This document shows, piece after piece, positions 49,633-57,474 of a DNA stretch of 64,000 bases (position 1 is its first letter; each line of letters opens with the position of its first letter). A program made the translations under genes and the position numbers. Location: assembly GCA_035255045.1 (NCBI GenBank), contig DATFAA010000034.1, positions 1 to 64,000 of the forward strand, in the 5' to 3' direction. The notes below the pieces were generated by a model. That model was not told where the DNA came from. It worked only from the letters and a program-made list of their open reading frames with translations, and did not search any database. The stretch comes from JAGTRP01 sp035255045 (lineage in GTDB: Bacteria; Pseudomonadota; Gammaproteobacteria; Burkholderiales; Rhodocyclaceae).

Positions 49633-50384
49633 CACTGATCGTAGCCGTAGGAGCGGATGATGGCCCGGGCCTTGTCGCCCTTCAGATATTGAACCAGGGC
49701 CGCCGCTGCCGGCCGCTCGCGGCCCTTGGCCAGCAGCTGCGCATCCTGGCGGATGGAGTCGTGGAGGCCGGCCGGCACGATCCACGCGGAGCCGGCCGTG
49801 ATCCGACCGTCCCGCTGGACCTGAGAGAGGGCGACGAAGCCCAACTCGGCATTGCCGGTGGCGACGAACTGGTAGGCCTGGGAAATGTTCTCCCCCTGGA
49901 CGAAGCGGGGCTCCAGGGCGGGCAGGACGCCCAGCCGGGCCATCGCCTGGACGGCGGCGGCGCCGTAGGGGGCGGTCTTCGGGTTGGCCAGGGCGAGGTG
50001 GCGGAAATCGGTCCGCTTCAGCACCTCGCCGCGGCTATCCACATAGCCTGGCTGGGCCGACCACAGCACCAGCCGGCCGACGGCGTAGGTGAAGCGGCTG
50101 CCGGGGACGCCGATTCCTTCCTGCTCGAGCTTGGCCGGGGTCTCGTCGTCGGCCGCCAGGAAGACCTCGAAGGGAGCGCCATTCCTGATCTGGGCGTAGA
50201 ACTTGCCGGTGGCGCCGAAGGCGAGGGCCGCCCGGTGGCCGGTATCCCGGGCGAACTCGGCGGCAATCTGCTGCATGGGGGCGGTGAAATTGGCGGCTAC
50301 CGCAACCTGCACTTCATCCGCCCGGGCGGCGGCAGCGGCGAGGAGGGCGACGGCGAGCAGGCGCTGGATGAAGGAGCTTTTCAT
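49632..50384 (-). CDS. modA: Molybdate-binding periplasmic protein ModA
   Basis: The 250-residue protein has a signal peptide (LLAVALLAAAAARA) and the ModA fold: VQVAVAANFTAPMQQIAAEF, FGATGKFYAQIRNGAPFEVFLAADDETP, FVATGNAELGFVALSQV. It captures molybdate or tungstate for ModBC. First gene of the operon; an inverted pair ATATAG/CTATAC upstream (50397-50427) might be a ModE-like site but does not match the consensus well. Confidence 0.94.
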   Translation of the reverse strand: MKSSFIQRLLAVALLAAAAARADEVQVAVAANFTAPMQQIAAEFARDTGHRAALAFGATGKFYAQIRNGAPFEVFLAADDETPAKLEQEGIGVPGSRFTYAVGRLVLWSAQPGYVDSRGEVLKRTDFRHLALANPKTAPYGAAAVQAMARLGVLPALEPRFVQGENISQAYQFVATGNAELGFVALSQVQRDGRITAGSAWIVPAGLHDSIRQDAQLLAKGRERPAAAALVQYLKGDKARAIIRSYGYDQ

Positions 50385-50503
50385 GGTGGCGCCAAATATA
50401 GCTCATCCGGGTATTACTGCCCTATACGCCAGGAGTCGGATCGGCCTTTCGGAGCCGCCGCCGGGGCCGGGAATGGGGATGTGTCGGGCTCGTGAAATAA
50501 AGC

Positions 50504-50532
50504 TTGCATCAAGTGCAGGAGCAGTCTATATT
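50504..50532 (+). promoter_or_regulatory. cspA-type promoter
   Basis: TTGCAT (50504-50509), a 17-base spacer, and TATATT (50527-50532) give a good sigma-70 promoter. Transcription would begin near 50539, leaving a 5' UTR of about 145 nt ahead of the cold-shock gene, the length expected for cspA mRNAs. Confidence 0.65.
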
Positions 50533-50684
50533 GGCTTAATCGGGATATCCAAGCAGTGAATTAGCTCCCTCCGGTTGTGCCCCCCTTCTCAGCGGTACTC
50601 CAGTTCGTCAGCTCCTCCGTCTTGATTCTCGTATCATCGGGCTCAGCCCAATTTTTATCTGTTTTAGTAAGGAAGCTATAGAAC

Positions 50685-50891
50685 ATGGCAACTGGTACTG
50701 TTAAGTGGTTCAACGACGCCAAGGGTTTCGGATTCATTTCCCCGTCCGACGGTGGTGAAGACCTTTTTGCCCATTTCTCCGCCATTCAAGGCAACGGTTT
50801 CAAGACCCTGTCCGAAAACCAGAAGGTGACCTTCGACATCGTCACCGGCCCCAAGGGCAAGCAGGCTGCCAACATTCGCCCCGCCGAATAA
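50685..50891 (+). CDS. Cold-shock protein, CspA family
   Basis: The 68-residue protein is a single cold-shock domain with the RNA-binding motifs KGFGFI and DLFAHFSAI and the start TGTVKWFNDAKGF. It binds single-stranded RNA and acts as an RNA chaperone. AAGGAAG ribosome site, long 5' UTR, and a strong terminator directly after: a monocistronic unit. Which Csp paralogue it is cannot be told. Confidence 0.96.
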   Translation: MATGTVKWFNDAKGFGFISPSDGGEDLFAHFSAIQGNGFKTLSENQKVTFDIVTGPKGKQAANIRPAE

Positions 50892-50914
50892 GTCACTAGC
50901 CTGACATTGTGAAG

Positions 50915-50939
50915 AAGCCCGGCCTAGCCGGGCTTTTTT
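50915..50939 (+). terminator. Terminator after the cold-shock gene
   Basis: AAGCCCGGC-CTA-GCCGGGCTT is a perfect 9-bp stem followed by TTTT, a classical Rho-independent terminator. Confidence 0.92.
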
Positions 50940-51131
50940 CGTTTACGGGCCTCCTGTAGGAGGGCGTCAGGTCCAGTACTGAACAGCGCGTGAGGGCGAC
51001 TCCTCACTCCGCCAGGGGGGCTTCCCCAAAAGAACTACATCAAACGGGATACTTTTTACCCTACTCCGGTCGAATATGAAGGTCGCAGGTGGCATCGAGC
51101 ATATGCGGCCGCCGGAGAAAAGGAGGTTCCC

Positions 51132-52082
51132 ATGGCACTTTCCACCAACGACCAGGCACTGCTGCAGGAAATGGACCTCTCCGACGAGGAGATCGAGCTG
51201 CGCAAGGCCTTCCTCGAACTCGGCCCCGAAGACATCGCCACTCTCCAGCGCATGGACAGCTTGGCCCGGCAGTATGCCGATCCGGTGATCGAGGATTTCT
51301 ACGGGCATATCCTGTCCTTCAAGGAGACGGCGGACTTCTTCCGCGACCCCGCCACCCTGCGGCGGGTCAAGGAACTGCAGAAGCGCTACTTCCTCGACCT
51401 CACCAGCGGCGAGTTCGGGCGGGAGTACACCGCCAACCGGGTTCGCCTCGGCGTCATCCACCAGCGCATCAACCTGGCCATCAAGTGGTACCTGGGGATG
51501 TTCAGCTTCTACCTGCGGGCGGTGTCCAGCCGGCTCACCGAGGCTCACCCCGACGAGCCGCAGCGGGTGCTCGACACCCTCATGTCCCTGGCCAAGATTA
51601 TCTTTTTCGATATCGGCATCCAGGTGGATACCTACATCTACCAGCGGGAACGGACCATCCGCCAGCAGCAGGAGGCCATCCGGGAGCTGTCGACCCCGGT
51701 GCTGCAGGTGCGGGAGCGGCTCCTCATCCTGCCCATCATCGGCATCATCGACACCTTCCGGGCCCGCCAGCTCACCGAGAACCTGCTCAAGGCCATCCGC
51801 GACAACCGGGCCAAGGTGGTGGTCATGGACATCACCGGCGTGGCGGCGGTGGATTCCCGGGTCGCCAATCATCTGCTGCAGACCGTCGCCGCCGCCAAAC
51901 TAATGGGGGCGACAGTGATCATCACCGGCCTCTCCGCCGAAGTGGCCCAGACCCTGGTCACCCTGGGCGTGGACCTGTCGACCCTCAACACCGTCGGCGA
52001 CCTCCAGGGCGGCATCGAGGAAGCCGAGCGGATGCTCGGCTACAAGGTCATCAATACCCGCGAGGCGCCGCCCGCACCCTGA
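51132..52082 (+). CDS. rsbR: Globin-STAS stressosome sensor RsbR
   Basis: The 316-residue protein joins an N-terminal globin-coupled sensor (about 1-175), with the proximal heme His110 in RVRLGVIHQRINLAIKWY, to a C-terminal STAS domain opening ELSTPV (about 186-305). Thr208 (IIDTFR) and Ser242 (VDSRVA) align with the two RsbRA sites phosphorylated by RsbT, Thr171 and Thr205, with identical 34-residue spacing. It would form the stressosome shell with RsbS and sense oxygen or another heme ligand. AGGAGG site. First gene of the rsbRSTX-kinase operon. Confidence 0.93.
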   Translation: MALSTNDQALLQEMDLSDEEIELRKAFLELGPEDIATLQRMDSLARQYADPVIEDFYGHILSFKETADFFRDPATLRRVKELQKRYFLDLTSGEFGREYTANRVRLGVIHQRINLAIKWYLGMFSFYLRAVSSRLTEAHPDEPQRVLDTLMSLAKIIFFDIGIQVDTYIYQRERTIRQQQEAIRELSTPVLQVRERLLILPIIGIIDTFRARQLTENLLKAIRDNRAKVVVMDITGVAAVDSRVANHLLQTVAAAKLMGATVIITGLSAEVAQTLVTLGVDLSTLNTVGDLQGGIEEAERMLGYKVINTREAPPAP

Positions 52083-52097
52083 CCCCCGGGAGGGAAC

Positions 52098-52469
52098 ATG
52101 GCGATTCCTATCCTGAAGCAGGGCGACATGCTCATCGCTTCCATCCAGGCCGCCCTCGGTGACCGCGACCTCATCGAATTGCGGGACGAGCTGGTGGCCA
52201 AGGTCGGGCGCTACCGCTCCCGGGGGGTGGTGGTGGATGTCACCGCCCTCGATGTCCTCGATTCCTTCGCCGTCCGCACCCTGCGGGGCATCGCCCACGT
52301 CACCCAGCTCCGTGGGGCGACCACGGTGGTGGTCGGCATCCAGCCGGAAGTGGCCTTCGCCATGGTGCAGCTGGGCCTGCAACTGGAAGGGATCGAGACC
52401 GCCCTCGACCTCGAGGAGGGAATGGAAATGCTCTCCCGGCGTCTTAAGGGGGATGGCCCCCATGGCTGA
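52098..52469 (+). CDS. rsbS: Stressosome scaffold RsbS
   Basis: The 123-residue single STAS protein has the phosphorylatable Ser56 in DVLDSFAVRTL, matching B. subtilis RsbS Ser59. The start is MAIPILKQGDMLIASIQAAL. RsbS forms the core that holds RsbT until Ser56 is phosphorylated. It lies 15 bases after rsbR with a GGGAGGGA site and overlaps rsbT by eight bases. Confidence 0.94.
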   Translation: MAIPILKQGDMLIASIQAALGDRDLIELRDELVAKVGRYRSRGVVVDVTALDVLDSFAVRTLRGIAHVTQLRGATTVVVGIQPEVAFAMVQLGLQLEGIETALDLEEGMEMLSRRLKGDGPHG

Positions 52470-52863
52470 CGAGGTCAGGATTTCCATCCGGCAGGACATG
52501 GACATCGTCACGGCCCGCCAGCTCGGACGGGAAATGGCCGGCCGCATCGGCTTCGCCGGCAGCGACCTCACGGTCATCGCCACCGCCATTTCGGAAGTGG
52601 TGCGCAACATCGTGGTCTACGCCCAGTCCGGCGAGCTGATCCTGGAAGCGATCCACAACGGCGGGCGGTCCGGCATTCTCATCGTCGCCCGGGACCGGGG
52701 GCCGGGCATCCCGGACGTGGCCCAGGCCATGATGGACGGCTACTCCACCGGCGGTAGCCTGGGCCTCGGCCTGCCCGGCGCCAAGCGCCTGATGGATGAC
52801 TTCGAGATCGTGTCGACGGTGGGCCAGGGCACGACAGTGACCATGAAAAAATGGAAACGATGA
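52462..52863 (+). CDS. rsbT: Serine/threonine switch kinase RsbT
   Basis: The 133-residue GHKL-type kinase has the N box EVVRNIVVYA, G1 box DRGPGIPD and G2 box GLGLPGAKRLMDDF, all standard for RsbT. It phosphorylates RsbR and RsbS, leaves the stressosome, and then binds an RsbU_N domain. Here the RsbU_N domain is on a histidine kinase two genes downstream. Start at 52462 overlaps rsbS; the longer frame upstream is a shadow. Confidence 0.95.
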   Translation: MADEVRISIRQDMDIVTARQLGREMAGRIGFAGSDLTVIATAISEVVRNIVVYAQSGELILEAIHNGGRSGILIVARDRGPGIPDVAQAMMDGYSTGGSLGLGLPGAKRLMDDFEIVSTVGQGTTVTMKKWKR

Positions 52864-53477
52864 GCGACACCCTTCCCGGCCTGGAGTGGACCGTGGCCCA
52901 GCGCCCGATGCCGGGCGAGACGGTCAGCGGCGACCGCTGCCTGGTCCGGCCCTGGGGCGGCGGCATCCTCCTGGCCGCCATGGACGGCCTCGGCCACGGC
53001 GAGGAGGCCGCCCGGGCGGCCCGCGCCGCCACCGGCTGCCTGGCCGGGGAGCGCCCGGCCAGCGATCTCGCCGGCGCCATCCGGGAGTGCCACGAGGTCC
53101 TGCGGGGAACCCGCGGCGTGGCCCTGACCGCCGCCCTCTACCATCCCGCCCAGGGACGCCTGCAGTGGGTCAGCGTCGGCAATGTGGAGGCCGTCCTCTG
53201 GCAGCGGCCGGGGCATCCCGAGGGTCGGCGCCAGTGCGTCACCCCGCGGGGGGGCGTGGTCGGCTACCAGCTGCCGACCCTCCACGTCGCCACCCTCGAC
53301 GTGGCGGCGGGGGACGTCTTCTGCCTGGCCACCGACGGCATCGCCTCCGCCTTCGTCGAGAAGACGCCGGCCTTCCTCGAGCCCCGGCGCCTGGCCGGCT
53401 ACATCATGGAGCGCTACGGCAAGGGCACTGACGACGCCCTGGTGCTGGCCGCCCGTTTCGGCGAGGCCGAGCCATGA
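52860..53477 (+). CDS. rsbX: SpoIIE/PP2C-type phosphatase RsbX
   Basis: The 205-residue PP2C phosphatase has metal-binding Asp residues in SGDRCLV, AAMDGLGHGEEA, CLATDGIASAF and GTDDALVLAAR. In other stressosomes RsbX removes phosphate from RsbR and RsbS, resetting the complex. The ATG at 52860 overlaps the rsbT stop (ATGA), and the gene ends in ATGA with the kinase. An alternative start three codons upstream is less likely. Confidence 0.92.
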   Translation: MSDTLPGLEWTVAQRPMPGETVSGDRCLVRPWGGGILLAAMDGLGHGEEAARAARAATGCLAGERPASDLAGAIRECHEVLRGTRGVALTAALYHPAQGRLQWVSVGNVEAVLWQRPGHPEGRRQCVTPRGGVVGYQLPTLHVATLDVAAGDVFCLATDGIASAFVEKTPAFLEPRRLAGYIMERYGKGTDDALVLAARFGEAEP

Positions 53478-54538
53478 CGGAAACCGGCCTAGCCCTCCTC
53501 TCCCAGAACTACAGCAAGGCGCTGGGCGACTTCCTGGTCAAGTTCGACGAGAACGCCCGGCTGCAGGCCTATGAGCTGGGGCGCCAGGCCCTGGCGGAGG
53601 GCGTCGGGCTCCTGGACCTGGTCACCATCCACCACCTCGCCCTGGGCTCCTTCATCGGCCACAACCACGGCCGGATCAGCAAGATCTGGCTGTCCCGGGC
53701 CGGGGAATTCCTCAGCGAGTGCCTGAGCCCCTTCGAGATGAGCCAGCGGGGCTATCGGGAGGCGAACCAGAGCCTGCGCCGCATGAACGAGGTGCTGCAG
53801 GAGAAGAACGACGAGATCAGCCGGGCCAACCGGGAGCTGGAAGCCTTCAGCTACTCCGTGGCCCACGATCTGCGGGCCCCTCTGCGCAGCATCGACGGCT
53901 TTTCCCGCATCCTTCTGCGGGACAACGCCGACCAACTCGACGAGTCCGGCCGGGAATACCTGGGGCTGGTGCGGGAATCGGCCCAGCGCATGGGCCACCT
54001 CCTGGAGGACATGCTCAACCTGGCCCGCTATTCCCGGGCCGAAATGCACTTCGAGCCCGTCGATCTGGCCACCGTCGCCCGGGAGGTGATGGGGCGGGTG
54101 CGCCAGGAGCAGCCGGAGCGCCGGCTGGAATTCAGCGTCCCCGCCACCCTGCCGGCCCGGGGCGACCCCGTCCTGCTGGCGGCGGTCCTGGAGAACCTGC
54201 TGGGCAACGCCTGGAAATACTCCCGGCCCCGGGAGGTGGCCCGCATCGAACTGGGCTGGTCGCCGGAGCAGGGCGCCTACTTCGTGCGGGACAACGGGGT
54301 CGGCTTCGACATGGCCTACGCGGGCAAACTCTTCAAGGTCTTCCAGCGCCTCCACTCGGTCGCCCAGTTCGAGGGCACCGGGGTCGGCCTGGCCATCGTC
54401 GAGCGCATCGTCGAACGCCACGGCGGCCGGGTCTGGGCCGACGCCAAGGTGGACCAGGGTTGCACCTTCTATTTCACCCTGACCGATTCCCGCACCCAGG
54501 CCTCCCAGGCCGTCCCTTCCATGAATCCAGGCCGGTAA
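53474..54538 (+). CDS. RsbU_N-domain histidine kinase (stressosome output)
   Basis: The 354-residue protein begins with an RsbU N-terminal domain (about 10-100: YSKALGDFLVKFDENARLQA, VTIHHLALGSF, FLSECLSPFEMSQRGYREA). It continues with a coiled coil, HisKA (His131 in AHDLRAPLRSI) and HATPase (NLLGNAWKY, DNGVGF, GTGVGLAI). In B. subtilis this domain on RsbU binds RsbT and activates a phosphatase. Here RsbT would activate a soluble histidine kinase. Joined to rsbX by ATGA, followed by a hairpin; no receiver in the operon. Confidence 0.9.
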   Translation: MTETGLALLSQNYSKALGDFLVKFDENARLQAYELGRQALAEGVGLLDLVTIHHLALGSFIGHNHGRISKIWLSRAGEFLSECLSPFEMSQRGYREANQSLRRMNEVLQEKNDEISRANRELEAFSYSVAHDLRAPLRSIDGFSRILLRDNADQLDESGREYLGLVRESAQRMGHLLEDMLNLARYSRAEMHFEPVDLATVAREVMGRVRQEQPERRLEFSVPATLPARGDPVLLAAVLENLLGNAWKYSRPREVARIELGWSPEQGAYFVRDNGVGFDMAYAGKLFKVFQRLHSVAQFEGTGVGLAIVERIVERHGGRVWADAKVDQGCTFYFTLTDSRTQASQAVPSMNPGR

Positions 54539-54554
54539 GGGCAACCCTACCGGC
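54531..54554 (+). terminator. Hairpin overlapping the end of the stressosome operon
   Basis: GCCGGTAAGGG-CAA-CCCTACCGGC spans the kinase stop codon and forms a stem with one bulged A. No T-run follows, so it may stabilise the mRNA end or terminate weakly. Confidence 0.5.
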
Positions 54555-54938
54555 AGAAAGCGGGGTTTTGCCCATGGCAGCTCGTTTCCGGCCGATGGTC
54601 CAATGGCATATGTCATAGCCTTTCCCCGGTGGGGTCGCGTCCCCCGGCAGAAAGGCCAGCCATTCACGGAGCCTTGCCCATGACCAGACGCTTGCCGGTC
54701 CGGCCCCGGCGCGAACTTTGCGCCCCGCCGAAACGTCCTAGCAACACCGTACCCCGAGAGCCGGCAGAAGGGGCCGCAACCGCCGCCCCAGTGCCGTCCC
54801 GACTGTCCAGCACGTCCGCCGGGCCCGCCTGGGGCCGGTGGAACGGGTCCATTCGCGTCCGGCCCGGCCCGGGGAAGAACATTGTGATTTTCCCGCCAGG
54901 AACGGAACCGCGAGCCACAGCTAGGTCGGAAGGTTAGC
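54555..54938. other. Intergenic region before the second PAS kinase (384 bp)
   Basis: No convincing gene: an open plus frame of 102 codons (54629-54937) is Pro/Arg-rich, lacks a ribosome site and reads like a chance GC frame. The string CCGGCAGAA recurs at about 54550, 54645 and 54760. The last bases AGGTCGGAAGG supply the ribosome site of the next gene. Promoters are not recognisable by eye. Confidence 0.4.
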
Positions 54939-57008
54939 ATGTCAGCCCTGAAGGCGATTTTCTCCCGCCTGCACGCCGGAGAAAGCGAAACGCCGCCGCC
55001 GGCGCCCGAAAACCGGCGGCTCCACGGCGAAAGAAGGAAGACCGAGCGCCGGGGGAACATCTTTCCCTTCTACGACCGGGAGCAACGCCTGCGCTTCGCC
55101 GCCCAGGCGGCGGGATTCGGCACCTACGACCTGGACTGCCTCACCGGCCACAACCACTGGTCCCCGGAGCTGAAAGCCATCGCCGGCCTGCCGCCGGAAC
55201 CGGATACGGTGCCGATGGAGCAGGTGGCATCCCTCATCCACCCCGACGACCGGGAGCGCGTCCTGGAGAAGCTCCGGGACTCCCTGGAGCCGCGCAGCAG
55301 CGGCGACATCGACGACGAGCGCCGCCTGGTGCGGCCGGACGGCACGGTGCGCTGGGTGAGGATGCGGGGCCGCACCTTCTTCACCGGCGCGGGGGAAGAG
55401 CGGCGCCCCCTGGCGGCCACCGGCATCGTCGTGGACATCACCGCCAGCCGGCAGGCCCAGCAGGAGGTCCTGGACAGCCAGGCCGAGCTGTCCGGCCTGC
55501 TGGATGCGGCCATCGACGCCATCATCAGCATCGACGACGACCAGCGCGTCGTGCGCTTCAACCAGTCGGCCAGCCGGGTGTTCCGGTGCACCGCCGAGGA
55601 CGCCATCGGCTCCCCCATCGAGCGCTTCATCCCCGAACGCCAGCGGGCCGCCCACCGCCGGGACGTTGGGCGCTTCGCCCAAGGTGGCGTCACCTCCCGC
55701 ACCATGGGCATGCCCGGGGTCTTTTCCGGCCTGCGGGCGGATGGCGAGGAATTCCCCATCGAGGCCACCATCGCCAAGGTGCAGGTCGGGAACCGGCGGC
55801 AGCTTACGGTCTTCCTGCGGGACATCACCGAGCGCAAGCAAGCCGAGGAAGCCCTGCGCCAGAGCAAGGAAGACCTGGAGCTGGCGGTGCGTGGCGCCGC
55901 CGTCGGCGTCTGGAGCTGGGACGTGCGCACCGGCAAGGTGATGTGCTCGGACCGCTGCAGCCAGCTTTTCGGCCTGGAACGGGATTGCGTCTCCACCTTC
56001 GACGAGATGCTGTCCCGGGTCCATTCCGACGACCGGGAACGCATCGTCGCCGCCATCGGCCGCACCCTGGAGAGTGGCGAGGAATACAACGTCGAATTCC
56101 GGGTGGTCTGGCCCGATGGCGGCGTCCACTGGATCGCCGCCATCGGCCGGGACCTCTACGAAGCCGGCAGCGGCCGGCCGGTGGGCATGCGGGGCATCGG
56201 CCTCGACATCACCGAGCGCAAGCGCCACGAGGAGGCCCGGGCGGAGTGGACCCGGCAGCTGGAGACCCGCATCCAGGAACGCACCGCCGAGCTGGTCCGG
56301 GCCAACGAGGCCCTCGAGCGCAGCAACCTGGAGCTGCAGCAGTTCGCCTTCGTCGCCGCCCACGACCTGCAGACCCCCCTGCGCTCCATCAGCGGCTTCG
56401 CCCAGCTCCTGCAGAAAGACTACGAGGGCCGCCTCGATCCCCGGGCCGAAGCCTGGCTGGAGCAGCTGGTGCGCTCGGCCCACCGCATGCGGGACATCAT
56501 CCACGACATCCTGGCCTATTCCCGGGTCGAGTCCCGGGGCAACGTCTTCCGGCCCACCGACTTCAACGAACTGGTCGACGACGTCCTGGCCACCCTGGAC
56601 GCCCCCATCCGGGAGACCGGCGCCCGGGTCAGCCGGGGCGACCTGCCCACCCTCCTCGGGGACCGCACCCAGCTCGCCCAGGTGCTGCAGAACCTCATCG
56701 ACAACGCCCTCAAGTACCACGGTGAGGAAGCGCCCCGGGTCCATGTCTCGGCCCGCCGGGACGGCGGGGAGTGGGTCTTCGCGGTGCGGGACAACGGCAT
56801 CGGCATCGCCGAGAAGCACCGGGAGAACATCTTCGACATTTTCCGGCGCCTGCATACCCAGCAGGAATATCCGGGCACGGGCATCGGGCTGGCCATCTGC
56901 CGCCGGGTGATCCATCGCCACGGCGGGCGCATCTGGGTGGAGTCCCAACCCGGCAGGGGCAGCACCTTCCTGTTCACCCTGCCGGATCGCCACGGGGAGG
57001 CGGCATGA
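54939..57008 (+). CDS. Triple-PAS histidine kinase
   Basis: The 689-residue soluble kinase has three PAS/PAC domains (about 50-175, 185-300, 310-430, ending in DITxxRQ/ERK motifs), a coiled coil, HisKA (His475 in AHDLQTPLRSISGF) and HATPase (NLIDNALKY, DNGIGI, GTGIGLAI). The kinase core is very close to that of the ethylene-receptor-like kinase at 46586-47779. It overlaps the following receiver by ATGA, making a two-gene phosphorelay. Substrate of the PAS domains is unknown; no Cys of LOV type is evident. Confidence 0.93.
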   Translation: MSALKAIFSRLHAGESETPPPAPENRRLHGERRKTERRGNIFPFYDREQRLRFAAQAAGFGTYDLDCLTGHNHWSPELKAIAGLPPEPDTVPMEQVASLIHPDDRERVLEKLRDSLEPRSSGDIDDERRLVRPDGTVRWVRMRGRTFFTGAGEERRPLAATGIVVDITASRQAQQEVLDSQAELSGLLDAAIDAIISIDDDQRVVRFNQSASRVFRCTAEDAIGSPIERFIPERQRAAHRRDVGRFAQGGVTSRTMGMPGVFSGLRADGEEFPIEATIAKVQVGNRRQLTVFLRDITERKQAEEALRQSKEDLELAVRGAAVGVWSWDVRTGKVMCSDRCSQLFGLERDCVSTFDEMLSRVHSDDRERIVAAIGRTLESGEEYNVEFRVVWPDGGVHWIAAIGRDLYEAGSGRPVGMRGIGLDITERKRHEEARAEWTRQLETRIQERTAELVRANEALERSNLELQQFAFVAAHDLQTPLRSISGFAQLLQKDYEGRLDPRAEAWLEQLVRSAHRMRDIIHDILAYSRVESRGNVFRPTDFNELVDDVLATLDAPIRETGARVSRGDLPTLLGDRTQLAQVLQNLIDNALKYHGEEAPRVHVSARRDGGEWVFAVRDNGIGIAEKHRENIFDIFRRLHTQQEYPGTGIGLAICRRVIHRHGGRIWVESQPGRGSTFLFTLPDRHGEAA

Positions 57009-57457
57009 ACTCATCTCTCGCGGCCAGGCGGGCGGCGGAAGTCCTGTTGGTGGAAGACAACATGGGGGACATCCTGCTCACCCGGGAGGGCTTCAAGCGC
57101 AGCAATTTCCCGGTCAATCTCCACCACGTGGAAAACGGCGAGGACTGCCTGGCCTTCCTGCGCAAGGAAGGTGCCTTCATCGACGTCCCCACCCCCGACC
57201 TCATCCTCCTCGACCTCAACATGCCGGTGATGGACGGCCGCGAGGTGATGAAGACCCTGGTGGCGGACCAGCGCTTCCGCCATTACCCGGTGGTGGTGCT
57301 CACCACCTCGGCCAACGAGCAGGACATCCAGGAAATGTACGAGCTGCGCTGCAGCACCTACATCGTCAAGCCCCTGGATTTCGAGGAGTTCCAGCGCATC
57401 ATCCAGGTCATCGCCCAGTACTGGTTCACCGTCGCCACCCTGCCCGGCAGCGTCTAG
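57005..57457 (+). CDS. Rcp1-like single-domain response regulator
   Basis: The 150-residue receiver has the acidic pair in LLVEDNMGDILLTREGF, the phospho-Asp in LILLDLNMPVMDGREV, Thr in LTTSANEQD and Lys in YIVKPLDFEEF. The long loop and VEDNxGD opening are typical of Rcp1, the receiver partnered with phytochrome-like kinases. It has no output domain and is translationally coupled to the triple-PAS kinase. It could also receive phosphate from the RsbU_N kinase or the ethylene-receptor-like kinase. Confidence 0.93.
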   Translation: MNSSLAARRAAEVLLVEDNMGDILLTREGFKRSNFPVNLHHVENGEDCLAFLRKEGAFIDVPTPDLILLDLNMPVMDGREVMKTLVADQRFRHYPVVVLTTSANEQDIQEMYELRCSTYIVKPLDFEEFQRIIQVIAQYWFTVATLPGSV

Positions 57458-57474
57458 GACAGGCGCCGCGGGAC

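Noticed and set aside
50397..50427. ModE operator upstream of modA
   Set aside because: ATATAG-N19-CTATAC is an inverted pair, but its spacing and sequence do not fit the known ModE consensus well enough to list.
54629..54937. 102-codon Pro/Arg-rich frame before the triple-PAS kinase
   Set aside because: No ribosome site or homology pattern; looks like chance in high-GC DNA.
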